Origin: Zobellia laminariae | GTDB taxonomy: Bacteria; Bacteroidota; Bacteroidia; Flavobacteriales; Flavobacteriaceae | Reading direction: 5' to 3' | Assembly: GCF_009725995.1 (NCBI RefSeq) | Contig: NZ_RCNS01000001.1 | Span: 1,443,195-1,507,194 of the forward strand | Length of the DNA: 64,000 bases | Shown here: positions 53,132-62,706 of the stretch, piece after piece | Position numbering within the stretch: position 1 is the stretch's first letter | Layout: every line of letters starts with the position of its first letter | Position numbers and translations under genes: made by a program | The notes under the pieces: model-generated | Database searches by the model: none | Seen by the model: only the letters and a program-made list of their open reading frames with translations | Told to the model about the DNA's origin: nothing

Positions 53132-56100
53132 ATGAGATTTTACCGTCTTCTACTAGTGGCCTTTGTCTTTTCGGCAACTTGTTCCCAAGCACAAGAAAGC
53201 AAGAAAATTGACTCTTATTGGCAACTGCTTCTAAAGAATCAACGACAAGAAGCCCAAATCAAATTCCAGAAAAAGAACAAGGGTAGTTTATCAGATATAT
53301 TAACTAATGAAATCATAGCCAACGAGAACGGTACATTTACCGCTGCAGATGGGTTTATTGAGAATGTAATTTCTCAGCCAGATTTTGAATACTATCTGTA
53401 TGCTTTATGGAACCAGAGTTTCTTTTTTGATGCTTATCTCAGTACGGGTTTCAATAGAAAAAACATTAGTAATATAAATGGCATACCATTAGACCGTATT
53501 AAAAATGCGACCGTAAAGGAATCGCTTCGGTATTTGAAATCTGCAGTAGCCCAGCATTCAGATGATTGGGGAACGTATGATCAACTGAACAATGCTATAC
53601 CAGCTATTAAAGCATGGCAATTTTGTGGAAGTTTCGAGAATTTAAACGGTAGTGGTTTGGCTACGGAATATGCTCCTGAAAAAAATGTAACTTCTACAAC
53701 AGACTTTAATGCCAATAGCAACGGATTCGTTAATTGGTATGACCAAAGAGGTCGTGAGAAAGAGGCATATCAATATTATTCTAACCACTCGGAGTATGGC
53801 GGCGGCGTAAATTATGCCCAGACTTTTATTACAAATCCAACTGCTAAAAAAGCTGTAGTGCGCTTAGGAAGTTCATCTTTTGCCAGAGTGTGGTTAAATG
53901 ATGTATTGATTTATGAAAATACTAATGACGGTATAACGGATATGGATGCCTATAATGTTTTGGTAAACCTTCCTTCTGGTAATAACCGTCTCTTGGTTAA
54001 AAGTGCCGATCAAAGTGGAATTGCTTATTTCATTGTTAGAATTACGGACGAAGAAGGTAATGCCTTCAACGACTTAAAATATAACGCAGCTCCAAGCGCT
54101 TATAAAAAGAGTTCAATAGAAGCTATTGCTCCCAAAGAACTTCCGCATTCGGTAGAAGAATTTTTTCAGAACAAGTTAAAGCAAAACCCAAATAATTTTT
54201 TCAATACGGTGTGTTTGGTAAGTGCCTATTTAAGGAATTCAAAATTTAATGAGGCTAAGGAAACATTGCAACCTTGGGTAGATGCATATCCTGAAAGCTC
54301 GTTTTTAAGAAAATATCTTATTGAATGCTACACAAAGGAAAAGGACTATACCTCTGCTAAAGAACTTCAGAAAAATATAGAAAGCGATGACGAAAAATAT
54401 TATTTGTCTTACATCTATCGCTTTGAAGATTCGAGGGAACTGTTTAAACTGCCTTTACCAGAATTTGAAGGTTTTGTAGAAGAATTTTCTGCTTCGACAG
54501 ATATGGATATTTTGAAAAAATCTGCTCAATTATTACTGAATATTAGGCAAGAAGACAAGTCTGCGGTAAAAGAAACCTTAAAGACAATTACTGAAAACTA
54601 TAAGGATCAGCTTAGTATTTTAAAGGTTTATCTCAATATATATTCGGCTTATTTGAATGAAGATGATAAGGCGATAAAAATACTTGAAGAGATTGATGAT
54701 ACCTATTTTGATTACGGCGCATTGCAGTCGCTCGCTGGTTTTTACAATAAACAAGATAGAAAAAAAGAAGCTTTGGCTCTTTTTGAAAAACGATACAATT
54801 TGGTAAATCATGATAATATTTACTTATCAGATTACATAGCGTATCAGCATGAATACAAGAAGTATGAAGAGTCTCTCCCTTACATAGACCAGATGCTTAA
54901 AAACTTCCCGTTCTCTTTTGTGGCCATGGAATTAAAAGGAACTGCTCTTGAGCAATCTGGAAAGAAAAAAGAAGCTTTGGGTTGGTATAAAAAGTCATTG
55001 AAACATAATGGGGCAAATACTTCGTTACGAAAGAAAATAGATGACCTCTCTAATGGTAAAAATTATTTTGAAGAAGTAGCGACGCCGGATATATATGAAT
55101 TCATGGCCAAAAATAGAGATAAAGGTGTAATAGGTAACTATGGCTATAATTATTTGCTAGATGAAAGCTTGCTTCAGCTGTATCCAGAAGGTGGTGGAAA
55201 ATCGCAGACGCGTTACGTGGTTGAAATTACTAGCGATAGCGGTATAGAATCTTTAAAAGAAGTAAACCTAGGTCTTAGTGGTAACTATCACATTACTAAA
55301 TCTGAAATCGTTAAGCCGAACAAAAAGATAGTTCCAGCTTCAAAAAGTGGTTCTAGCATTGTTTTCAATAACCTAGAGATAGGGGATATCATTTATGTAG
55401 ATTATGAAAGTAGCTACGCCAATAGCGGAAGGTTTTATAAAGACCATGTAGATTATTTTCAGTTTGATTCTTTTCACCCTATCCATAAAAACACGTTAAA
55501 GATTTTGGTGCCAAAGGATAAAAAGTTCACTACTAGAACCCTTAATGGCGAAGTAGCGTATCAAAAGCGAAATATAGATGATTATGTTTATCATGAGTGG
55601 GAAACCATTGACCAGAAAGAATTAACGCCTGAGGAAAACTTCATGCCAAGTCTTAGTGATGTAGCTAGCTATGTACACGTAAGCACAATAGGCTCTTGGG
55701 ATGATATTGCCAATTGGTATTCAGATTTGGTACGCCCCCAGATTGTTATGAATTCTGATGTTCAAGAAGCGTTTAAAACCATTTTCCCTTCAGGAAGCGA
55801 TGGGTTATCAGAAGACGAAAAGGCTTCCAAGATATACTATTATATTATGGAGAACTTTAGCTATAGCCATGTAGGTTTTAGACAAAGTGGTTTTGTTCCG
55901 CAAAGACCTTCAAAAACTATAAAATCTAAATTGGGTGATTGCAAAGATTTTTCAACGCTATATGTGACGCTAGCTCAAATGGCCGGTTTAAAATCGCATT
56001 TGGTATTGGTGCTTACTTCAGATTATGGAGAAAGTACAATGGTGTTGCCTAGTCAAGATTTTAATCACTGTATAGCTAAAGTGTTTATAGATGGTAAACC

Positions 56101-56932
56101 TCAGTATTTGGAGCTTACTGATAATAACATGCCTTATAAGTCAGTACCTACTAGTTTAGAAAGTGCTACGGCTTTGGATATCCCTAATAAATGGCTGAAA
56201 GACGTTAAGAAAGGTATTTATAAACTAAAGGATATTGATCATACGACTACAGTGCTGGAGAGTAATATGGAGTATGTTATAGGTGATGGTTCTCATCAGT
56301 TAAAAATAGAATCGGCTTTAAGAGGAAGCATCAATTCTCACTATGCCGCTATTTTTAAGGAAGACAATTACGAAGTGGTAAAAAAGAGTATTACGGATGA
56401 TTTTAAAAGTAGAATAACAGAAGATTTTACTTTTGACAGCATACATAACATTAAGTATGAGCTTAGGTCTCCTGTTTTAAAATACACATCTAATTTAACG
56501 GTAAATGAAAAGTTAGATGAAATTGGGAGTATGAAGGTGTTTCGTATTCCAGCAGTGAACAATGCTTATAATACTTCAATTATTCAAGATGATGAACGTG
56601 CTTTCCCTATTGACTATTTGCTTTACGAAAATGCAGATGTCTATAAGTCTAGCTATGTAATCAAACTAAAAGATGATGAGCGTTTTGTTGAAATCCCTGA
56701 AAGTGCGGATTACAGTTTTCAAAAACATCATTTTAAAATCGATTACGAGTTAGCCAAAGAAAGCGAGCTGCATATTACTATTGAAGCTAAAACCTCAAAA
56801 GAGCGTATTGCCGCAAGTGATTACAAAGACTTTAAAGCCTACGTAAAGGCGGCTTTAGATGCTAAACAACAGCTTATTGGCTTTAAGAAAAACAAGAAGG
56901 AAACTAAAGTTAGTTTTTCAGGTAAAAAATAA
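53132..56932 (+). CDS. TPR / DUF3857 / transglutaminase-like exported protein
   Basis: A 1266-residue periplasmic or secreted protein. Signal peptide 1-20 (cleavage near SQA). A beta-rich region with FARVWLNDVLIYENTND (about 245-265) is followed by TPR-like repeats (about 340-640, for example EAKETLQPWVDAYPES and KKEALGWYKKSLKHNGAN). DUF3857 (about 690-860) precedes a transglutaminase-like domain with C937 in LGDCKDFSTLYVTLAQMAGL, a histidine in DFNHCIAKVF (about 977) and an aspartate in LELTDNNMPY (about 995), a complete Cys-His-Asp triad. Such proteins are common in flavobacteria and their role, perhaps peptidase or cell-wall related, is not known. Confidence 0.88.
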   Translation: MRFYRLLLVAFVFSATCSQAQESKKIDSYWQLLLKNQRQEAQIKFQKKNKGSLSDILTNEIIANENGTFTAADGFIENVISQPDFEYYLYALWNQSFFFDAYLSTGFNRKNISNINGIPLDRIKNATVKESLRYLKSAVAQHSDDWGTYDQLNNAIPAIKAWQFCGSFENLNGSGLATEYAPEKNVTSTTDFNANSNGFVNWYDQRGREKEAYQYYSNHSEYGGGVNYAQTFITNPTAKKAVVRLGSSSFARVWLNDVLIYENTNDGITDMDAYNVLVNLPSGNNRLLVKSADQSGIAYFIVRITDEEGNAFNDLKYNAAPSAYKKSSIEAIAPKELPHSVEEFFQNKLKQNPNNFFNTVCLVSAYLRNSKFNEAKETLQPWVDAYPESSFLRKYLIECYTKEKDYTSAKELQKNIESDDEKYYLSYIYRFEDSRELFKLPLPEFEGFVEEFSASTDMDILKKSAQLLLNIRQEDKSAVKETLKTITENYKDQLSILKVYLNIYSAYLNEDDKAIKILEEIDDTYFDYGALQSLAGFYNKQDRKKEALALFEKRYNLVNHDNIYLSDYIAYQHEYKKYEESLPYIDQMLKNFPFSFVAMELKGTALEQSGKKKEALGWYKKSLKHNGANTSLRKKIDDLSNGKNYFEEVATPDIYEFMAKNRDKGVIGNYGYNYLLDESLLQLYPEGGGKSQTRYVVEITSDSGIESLKEVNLGLSGNYHITKSEIVKPNKKIVPASKSGSSIVFNNLEIGDIIYVDYESSYANSGRFYKDHVDYFQFDSFHPIHKNTLKILVPKDKKFTTRTLNGEVAYQKRNIDDYVYHEWETIDQKELTPEENFMPSLSDVASYVHVSTIGSWDDIANWYSDLVRPQIVMNSDVQEAFKTIFPSGSDGLSEDEKASKIYYYIMENFSYSHVGFRQSGFVPQRPSKTIKSKLGDCKDFSTLYVTLAQMAGLKSHLVLVLTSDYGESTMVLPSQDFNHCIAKVFIDGKPQYLELTDNNMPYKSVPTSLESATALDIPNKWLKDVKKGIYKLKDIDHTTTVLESNMEYVIGDGSHQLKIESALRGSINSHYAAIFKEDNYEVVKKSITDDFKSRITEDFTFDSIHNIKYELRSPVLKYTSNLTVNEKLDEIGSMKVFRIPAVNNAYNTSIIQDDERAFPIDYLLYENADVYKSSYVIKLKDDERFVEIPESADYSFQKHHFKIDYELAKESELHITIEAKTSKERIAASDYKDFKAYVKAALDAKQQLIGFKKNKKETKVSFSGKK

Positions 56933-56933
56933 T

Positions 56934-57530
56934 TTAAGCGTTATTCTGATAAGACATCAACTTTGCTACATATTTACCAATAACATCAAACTCAAGGTTT
57001 ACAACAGTACCTACCTTGTATGAGTTAAAGCGTGTGTGTTCGTAAGTGTAGGGAATAATGGCAACGCTAAAACTGTTCTTTTCTGAATTCACAACGGTAA
57101 GGCTTGTGCCGTCAATAGTAATGGAGCCCTTCTCAATAGTAGGGTTCCCTGTTCCGGCATCATATTCAAATGTAAAAAACCAACTGCCGTCTTTTTCCTC
57201 AACGGCTTTGCAGGTTCCTGTTTGGTCTACATGGCCTTGAACGATGTGGCCGTCTAGACGAGAACCAATAATCATGGCGCGCTCCAAGTTTACCTTTTCA
57301 CCTACTTTTAATTCATCTAGATTAGTTTTCTGCAAAGTTTCGTCAATAGCAGTTACGGTATAGGTGTTTTCATCTAAAGAAACAACGGTAAGGCATACAC
57401 CATTGTGCGCAACGCTCTGATCAATTTTAAGTTCTGATGTCAGCGGAGACTTCACCGTAATATGAAGGTTACTGCCTTCTTTTTCTAATTGTTGTATTTC
57501 GCCTAAAGTTTCAATAATGCCCGTAAACAT
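56934..57530 (-). CDS. ribE: Riboflavin synthase alpha chain
   Basis: Dismutates two molecules of 6,7-dimethyl-8-ribityllumazine to riboflavin. The 198-residue protein consists of two similar lumazine-binding halves: MFTGIIETLG with HNGVCLTVVS (about 1-95), and HIVQGHVDQTG with IDGTSLTVVN (about 96-185). The length and the N-terminal MFTGI are diagnostic. The gene is divergent from pdxA; its -7 element overlaps the region between them. Confidence 0.95.
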   Translation of the reverse strand: MFTGIIETLGEIQQLEKEGSNLHITVKSPLTSELKIDQSVAHNGVCLTVVSLDENTYTVTAIDETLQKTNLDELKVGEKVNLERAMIIGSRLDGHIVQGHVDQTGTCKAVEEKDGSWFFTFEYDAGTGNPTIEKGSITIDGTSLTVVNSEKNSFSVAIIPYTYEHTRFNSYKVGTVVNLEFDVIGKYVAKLMSYQNNA

Positions 57531-57547
57531 GTTCCGTTAAATTTAAG

Positions 57548-57555
57548 TAGTTTTG
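57548..57555 (+). promoter_or_regulatory. -7 element of pdxA
   Basis: TAGTTTTG, exact TAnnTTTG, 34 bases before the pdxA ATG. It forms a back-to-back pair with the ribE element on the other strand. Confidence 0.5.
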
Positions 57556-57572
57556 TACCCTATATTATTAGG

Positions 57573-57580
57573 CAAAGGTA
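57573..57580 (-). promoter_or_regulatory. -7 element of ribE
   Basis: On the minus strand TACCTTTG, exact TAnnTTTG, about 42 bases before the ribE ATG. The ribE and pdxA promoters overlap head to head. No FMN riboswitch structure was seen. Confidence 0.5.
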
Positions 57581-57589
57581 AAGAATAAG

Positions 57590-58636
57590 ATGCAGGAAGA
57601 AGGAAAAATTAAACTGGGTATTTCTATAGGTGATTTGAATGGAATAGGTTGTGAGGTAGTACTCAAGACTTTTGAAGATGCCCGTATGCTGGATTTTTGT
57701 ACGCCGGTTATATTTGCATCAAACAAAACTATTTCTTTTCAGAAAAAAGAATTGAACCTAGACATTAATTATCACGGTATTGCTGATGCTTCAAAAGCAG
57801 TGGACGGTAAGATAAATGTGGTTAATGTATGGAAAGAAATTCCTAAAATTAATTTTGGTGAAGCTACCAAAGAAGGTGGTAAATATGCCATTCAGTCTTT
57901 ACGAGCAGCAGTCGATGCATTAAAGAACGATACTATAGATACGTTGGTTACAGCGCCTATTAATAAAAATAACATTCAAGCCGAGGATTTTAAATTTCCA
58001 GGACATACAGATTTTTTAGCCCAAGAACTAGAAGGCGAAAGTTTGATGTTCATGGTAACGGATGAGCTTAAGGTAGGTTTGTTAACTGATCACGTTGCTG
58101 TGAAAGATATTTCGGCGGCTATAAATGCAATATTGATTAGAGATAAAGTGCGCACCATAGAGAAGTCTTTACAGATGGATTTTGGTATACGCGCTCCAAA
58201 AGTGGCTATGTTAGGTATTAACCCGCATAGCGGAGACAACGGTATTATAGGTAAAGAAGATGATGAGGTCTTAAAACCGGTAATTAAAGAGATGTCAGAT
58301 GCAGGTCATTTGGTCTTTGGCCCTTATTCTGCTGATAGTTTCTTTGGTTCTGATGCTTACAAAAACTTTGACGCCATTTTAGCGGCTTATCATGATCAAG
58401 GTCTTATACCGTTCAAAACATTGTCATTTGGTAAAGGAGTCAATTTTACGGCGGGTTTATCTAAAGTAAGAACATCTCCAGATCATGGAACAGCCTATGA
58501 AATTGCTGGTAAAGGCAAGGCAGATCCAAGCTCTTTTAAAGAGGCAGTTTTTACGGCATTGCAAATTTTTAAGAATAGAAAAGAGTATATGGAGCTTACT
58601 AAGAACCCTTTACAGAAGCAGCGAATTAGACGCTAA
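57590..58636 (+). CDS. pdxA: 4-hydroxythreonine-4-phosphate dehydrogenase
   Basis: NAD-dependent enzyme of the pyridoxal phosphate route that oxidises and decarboxylates 4-phosphohydroxy-L-threonine. The 348-residue protein has KLGISIGDLNGIGCEVVLKT at the N-terminus, LVTAPINKNNIQAEDFKFPGHTDFLA (about 121-146) with the metal-binding histidine, the histidine of LLTDHVAVKD, and AYHDQGLIPFKTLSFGKGVNFTAGLSKVRTSPDHGTAYEIAG near the C-terminus. All metal-binding histidines (GHTD, HDQG, DHGT) are visible. It is a housekeeping copy, separate from the acid-sugar operon. Confidence 0.95.
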   Translation: MQEEGKIKLGISIGDLNGIGCEVVLKTFEDARMLDFCTPVIFASNKTISFQKKELNLDINYHGIADASKAVDGKINVVNVWKEIPKINFGEATKEGGKYAIQSLRAAVDALKNDTIDTLVTAPINKNNIQAEDFKFPGHTDFLAQELEGESLMFMVTDELKVGLLTDHVAVKDISAAINAILIRDKVRTIEKSLQMDFGIRAPKVAMLGINPHSGDNGIIGKEDDEVLKPVIKEMSDAGHLVFGPYSADSFFGSDAYKNFDAILAAYHDQGLIPFKTLSFGKGVNFTAGLSKVRTSPDHGTAYEIAGKGKADPSSFKEAVFTALQIFKNRKEYMELTKNPLQKQRIRR

Positions 58637-58724
58637 AGGCATGTTTTTCTATAAGGGAGCCCTTTTAATTTCAAGAAAAGGTCTATAAGATAGGCGAACT
58701 TATTGAATTCCAATTAAAAAAGGG

Positions 58725-58754
58725 TTGTAAGTTTATTAAATAATAGTATCTTTG
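58725..58754 (+). promoter_or_regulatory. Promoter of the DUF177-rpmF unit
   Basis: TTG at 58725-58727 and TATCTTTG at 58747-58754 are separated by 19 bases, the textbook TTG-N19-TAnnTTTG arrangement of Bacteroidetes housekeeping promoters. The likely start near 58760 places the in-frame GTG at 58775 and ATG at 58796 downstream. Confidence 0.7.
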
Positions 58755-58795
58755 CACCCGCCTTTAATCTGGCGGTGTATAAAAATAGTGTTGAA

Positions 58796-59320
58796 ATGAT
58801 GAAGCAAAAGGAGTTTAACATTCCTTTCTCTGGATTAGGACAAGGAAAACACGAATTTGAGTATACGATTGATAACCCGTTCTTTGAATCTTTTGGGTAT
58901 GACGATTTTAATGCAGCAAGCATTAATTTAGTTGTAGTATTGAATAAAACGAGCACAATGCTCGAGTTAGAGATGAAAGCCCAAGGCACGGTTAATGTAA
59001 ATTGCGACCTGACCAACGAACCATTTGATCAGCCTATTGAGGCAGATTTGGAACTCGTAGTCAAGTTTGGGGATGAGTTTAATGATGATGATGATGAGAT
59101 TCTGATTATACCCCATAGAGAACATCAGGTCAATATTGCACAATACGTATACGAAATGTTAGTGTTGGCCGTACCGCAAAAAAGAATTCACCCAGGGGTA
59201 TTAGATGGTACATTGCAATCGGAAGCATTAAAAAAGCTTGAAGAATTGCAGCCTAAGGAAAAGAAAAAAGAAAGTGATCCCAGATGGGACGAATTAAAGA
59301 AACTGTTAACGGATAAATAA
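58796..59320 (+). CDS. yceD: YceD/DUF177 family protein, large ribosomal subunit accumulation
   Basis: A 174-residue acidic protein of the DUF177 family, which in many bacteria precedes rpmF and is needed for 23S rRNA accumulation. The start is taken as ATG 58796 (MMKQKEFNIPFSGLG); a GTG at 58775 adds seven residues unlike the family. The core VNVNCDLTNEPFDQPIEADLELVVKFGDEF matches the family, although the usual second cysteine of the CxRC...C pattern is missing (only one cysteine). It sits seven bases before rpmF, the standard order. Confidence 0.88.
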   Translation: MMKQKEFNIPFSGLGQGKHEFEYTIDNPFFESFGYDDFNAASINLVVVLNKTSTMLELEMKAQGTVNVNCDLTNEPFDQPIEADLELVVKFGDEFNDDDDEILIIPHREHQVNIAQYVYEMLVLAVPQKRIHPGVLDGTLQSEALKKLEELQPKEKKKESDPRWDELKKLLTDK

Positions 59321-59327
59321 GTTTTAA

Positions 59328-59525
59328 ATGGCACATCCTAAGAGAAAAATATCGAGAACCAGAAGGGACAAAAGAAGAACACATTACAAAGCAGTAGCAC
59401 CAACTTTGGCTACTGACCCAACTACTGGTGAAATCCACTTGTTCCACAGAGCACATTGGCATGAAGGAAAATTATATTACAAAGGTCAAATTTTGATCGA
59501 CAAGACTGAAGAAGCCGAAGCATAA
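59328..59525 (+). CDS. rpmF: 50S ribosomal protein L32
   Basis: A 65-residue ribosomal protein beginning [20 protein letters not shown], the typical L32 N-terminus. The zinc-binding cysteines of the zinc form are absent; the corresponding region reads [12 protein letters not shown], which is the cysteine-free type normal for Bacteroidetes. It is part of the DUF177-rpmF unit and followed by a terminator. Confidence 0.97.
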   Translation: MAHPKRKISRTRRDKRRTHYKAVAPTLATDPTTGEIHLFHRAHWHEGKLYYKGQILIDKTEEAEA

Positions 59526-59557
59526 ACGTTACGGTTATCTTATTAATGAATAAAACG

Positions 59558-59587
59558 ACTCCCGTATTTAATGACGGGAGTTTTTTT
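59558..59587 (+). terminator. Rho-independent terminator after rpmF
   Basis: ACTCCCGT (59558-59565) pairs with ACGGGAGT (59574-59581) around an eight-base loop, followed by a T run. It separates rpmF from fabH. Confidence 0.9.
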
Positions 59588-59706
59588 ATTTCTAGTACTC
59601 AAATCTCAAAAACGCATAGTTTTACAGGAAAAATTGATGAAAATTGATTATTTTTCACCAATTTTGAGGCATTTTTGAGGCTTTCTGATATCAAATCGAC
59701 TTTAAG

Positions 59707-60699
59707 ATGAGTAAAACAACAGCAGCAATTACGGCTGTAGGAGGATATGTTCCGAAATTTGTCATGACCAACAATATGTTGGAAGAAATGGTGGATACCA
59801 ATGATGAATGGATTGTTTCTAGAACAGGAATTAAAGAAAGAAGGGTGTTAAAGCCCGAAGAAGGAAATGGTACTTCGTATTTGGCTATCAAGGCTGCAGA
59901 AGACCTTATTCAAAAGAAAAATATAGACCCAAAGGAAATTGATTTGGTAATCATTGCCACGGCAACTCCAGATAGCATGGTAGCCTCTACTGCTGCTTTT
60001 GTAGCATCGGAAATTGGAGCGGTAAATGCATTTGCCTATGATCTTTTGGCAGCATGTTCCAGCTTTTTGTTCGGAATGTCTACCGCTGCGAGTTATATAG
60101 AATCTGGCAGGTATAAAAAAGTTTTATTGATTGGGGCAGATAAGATGTCGTCAATAATAGATTATACAGATCGTACCACATGTATTATATTTGGTGATGG
60201 TGCCGGTGCGGCATTGTTTGAGCCAAATGAAGAAGGTCTAGGGTTGCAAGATGAATATCTTAGATCTGATGGTAAAGGAAGACAATTTCTAGGTATGGAC
60301 GCTGGAGGTTCATTAATGCCGGCCACAGAGGAAACAGTTAAAAACAGAAAACACTTTATTTACCAAGAAGGTAAAACGGTTTTCAAATTTGCGGTTTCTA
60401 ACATGGCAGATGTAGCTGAAAGAATAATGAAGCGCAACGACTTAGAACATACAGATGTTTCTTGGTTGGTTCCACATCAAGCTAATAAAAGAATCATAGA
60501 TGCGACTGCCAATAGAATGGGACTCGATAATTCTAAGGTTCTAATGAACATAGAAAGATACGGCAACACTACATCGGCTACCTTACCGTTGTTATTGGCC
60601 GATTTTGAAAGTAAATTTAAAAAAGGAGATAACCTTGTTTTTGCCGCTTTTGGCGGAGGTTTCACCTGGGGTTCCATTTACCTAAAATGGGCTTACTAA
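59707..60699 (+). CDS. fabH: Beta-ketoacyl-ACP synthase III
   Basis: Starts fatty-acid synthesis by condensing acetyl-CoA (or branched acyl-CoA) with malonyl-ACP. The 330-residue protein has catalytic C117 in LLAACSSFLFG, H257 in VPHQANKRII and the asparagine in ERYGNTTSAT (about 287), the full FabH triad. The N-terminal ITAVGGYVPKFVMTN and DEWIVSRTGIKERR are typical. It precedes accB and accC in the order usual for flavobacteria, so the three probably form a lipid-synthesis unit. Confidence 0.96.
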   Translation: MSKTTAAITAVGGYVPKFVMTNNMLEEMVDTNDEWIVSRTGIKERRVLKPEEGNGTSYLAIKAAEDLIQKKNIDPKEIDLVIIATATPDSMVASTAAFVASEIGAVNAFAYDLLAACSSFLFGMSTAASYIESGRYKKVLLIGADKMSSIIDYTDRTTCIIFGDGAGAALFEPNEEGLGLQDEYLRSDGKGRQFLGMDAGGSLMPATEETVKNRKHFIYQEGKTVFKFAVSNMADVAERIMKRNDLEHTDVSWLVPHQANKRIIDATANRMGLDNSKVLMNIERYGNTTSATLPLLLADFESKFKKGDNLVFAAFGGGFTWGSIYLKWAY

Positions 60700-60732
60700 A
60701 TAAATACCGATCACTTAAATAAACAACATTCC

Positions 60733-61224
60733 ATGGATATTAAAGAAATTCAAAGCCTGATCAAGTTTGTAGCAAAATCAGGTGCCAGTGAAGTAAAGTT
60801 GGAAATGGAGGATTTAAAAATCACCATTAAAACAGGTACTTCTGATTCTGGAAACGAAACAACCTACGTGCAGCAAATCCCTATGCCGCAAGCTCAAATG
60901 ATGCCTTCTCAACAAGCTCCCGTTCAAAATATTGAAGCAGCTTCAGGAGATGCAGCCAAAGTTGATAAAGACGAAGATTCCAAGTATATTACTATCAAAT
61001 CGCCTATTATCGGTACTTTCTATAGAAAGCCATCACCGGATAAGAGCGTTTTTGTTGAGGTGGGTAGTACTATCGCAAAAGGAGATGTGCTTTGTGTTAT
61101 TGAAGCTATGAAACTTTTTAACGATATTGAATCTGAAGTTTCTGGTAAAATCGTAAAGGTTTTGGTAGATGATTCTTCTCCAGTAGAGTTTGATCAGCCT
61201 TTGTTTTTGGTAGATCCGTCATAA
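60733..61224 (+). CDS. accB: Biotin carboxyl carrier protein of acetyl-CoA carboxylase
   Basis: A 163-residue carrier that holds biotin for acetyl-CoA carboxylase. The N-terminal segment (MDIKEIQSLIKFVAKSGASEVKLEMEDL-like start) is followed by a Pro/Ala/Gln-rich linker (about 50-75) and the biotinyl domain with K127 in EAMKLFNDI. It is followed by accC after 84 bases. Confidence 0.95.
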   Translation: MDIKEIQSLIKFVAKSGASEVKLEMEDLKITIKTGTSDSGNETTYVQQIPMPQAQMMPSQQAPVQNIEAASGDAAKVDKDEDSKYITIKSPIIGTFYRKPSPDKSVFVEVGSTIAKGDVLCVIEAMKLFNDIESEVSGKIVKVLVDDSSPVEFDQPLFLVDPS

Positions 61225-61308
61225 ATATAAATTCTGAATCCCAAATGAGTTTTCCCTAGCGGGAATAAATTGTTGGTACTTAGATTTTGGAATTTAAATT
61301 GAAAAAGT

Positions 61309-62661
61309 ATGTTCAAGAAAATATTAATTGCAAATAGGGGAGAGATTGCGCTTCGTGTTATACGAACCTGTAAGGAAATGGGTATTAAAACCGTTGCGGT
61401 CTATTCTAAAGCAGATGAGGAGAGTTTGCATGTTCGTTTTGCTGACGAAGCTGTCTGTATTGGTCCGGCGGCAAGTAGTGAGTCGTACCTGAAAATACCT
61501 AATATAATTGCTGCGGCAGAAATTACAAATGCTGACGCTATTCACCCAGGCTACGGATTTCTTTCAGAAAATTCTAAATTTTCTAAGATTTGTGCAGAGC
61601 ACGATATTAAGTTTATTGGAGCTTCTGGTGAGCATATAGACCGTATGGGAGATAAGTCTTCTGCTAAGAAAACTATGAAAGAGGCTGGCGTTCCAACGGT
61701 TCCAGGTTCTGATGGCTTGTTGAAAGATGTTGCTGATGCATTAAAAGTTGCTAAGAAAATGGGTTACCCCGTTATGGTCAAAGCAACTGCAGGTGGTGGT
61801 GGAAAAGGTATGCGTGCTGTTTTTAAAGAAGAAGACATGCAAGACCTTTTTGAAAGTGCCGTTCAAGAAGCTACGGCTGCATTTGGAAATGGCGGCATGT
61901 ACATGGAGAAATTAATTGAAGAACCAAGACATATTGAAATTCAAATTGTTGGAGATCAATACGGCAAAGCTTGTCACCTTTCGGAAAGAGATTGTTCTAT
62001 ACAACGTAGACATCAAAAACTAACGGAAGAAACTCCATCACCTTTCATGACCGATAAACTTCGGGATGCAATGGGTATAGCAGCTGTTAAAGCTGCGGAA
62101 TTTATAAAGTATGAAGGTGCGGGTACAATAGAATTTTTGGTAGATAAGCACCGAAATTTCTATTTCATGGAAATGAACACTCGTATCCAAGTAGAGCACC
62201 CTATTACAGAACAAGTAATTGATTACGATTTAATTCGTGAGCAAATTTTAGTTGCTGCCGGTGTGCCTATTTCAGGAAAAAACTATTTACCTAAACTGCA
62301 TTCTATAGAGTGTAGAATTAATGCAGAAGACCCTTATAATAACTTTAGGCCTTCTCCAGGTAAAATAACAACTTTACATATACCAGGTGGGCATGGTGTT
62401 CGTATGGATACTCACGTATACAGCGGTTACAGTATCCCTCCTAACTACGATTCTATGATAGCAAAGTTGATAACCACTGCGCAGACGCGTGAAGAGGCTA
62501 TTAATAAAATGAAAAGAGCTTTAGATGAATTCGTTATAGAAGGTATCAAAACAACTATTCCGTTTCACAGGCAGTTAATGGATCATCCAGATTATTTGGC
62601 AGGTAATTATACCACGGCATTTATGGATGACTTTAAAATGGATCCTCCGCCAGCGGATTAA
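61309..62661 (+). CDS. accC: Biotin carboxylase of acetyl-CoA carboxylase
   Basis: A 450-residue ATP-grasp enzyme that carboxylates biotin on AccB. It begins [25 protein letters not shown], and contains the glycine-rich ATP loop [15 protein letters not shown] (about 159-173), [18 protein letters not shown] (about 228-245), and [19 protein letters not shown] (about 285-303) with the metal-binding glutamates and catalytic arginine. The length fits stand-alone AccC. It ends with a terminator shared with no other gene. Confidence 0.97.
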   Translation: MFKKILIANRGEIALRVIRTCKEMGIKTVAVYSKADEESLHVRFADEAVCIGPAASSESYLKIPNIIAAAEITNADAIHPGYGFLSENSKFSKICAEHDIKFIGASGEHIDRMGDKSSAKKTMKEAGVPTVPGSDGLLKDVADALKVAKKMGYPVMVKATAGGGGKGMRAVFKEEDMQDLFESAVQEATAAFGNGGMYMEKLIEEPRHIEIQIVGDQYGKACHLSERDCSIQRRHQKLTEETPSPFMTDKLRDAMGIAAVKAAEFIKYEGAGTIEFLVDKHRNFYFMEMNTRIQVEHPITEQVIDYDLIREQILVAAGVPISGKNYLPKLHSIECRINAEDPYNNFRPSPGKITTLHIPGGHGVRMDTHVYSGYSIPPNYDSMIAKLITTAQTREEAINKMKRALDEFVIEGIKTTIPFHRQLMDHPDYLAGNYTTAFMDDFKMDPPPAD

Positions 62662-62667
62662 GAATAA

Positions 62668-62697
62668 AACCTCAATATACATATTGAGGTTTTTTTA
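62668..62697 (+). terminator. Rho-independent terminator after accC
   Basis: AACCTCAATA pairs with TATTGAGGTT around TACA, followed by a run of T. It lies seven bases after the accC stop; the next gene begins ten bases after the T run. Confidence 0.88.
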
Positions 62698-62706
62698 TAC
62701 AAAAAA

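Noticed and set aside
57531..57589. FMN riboswitch before ribE
   Set aside because: The gap is only 59 bases, too short for the conserved multi-helix element, and holds two overlapping promoters instead.
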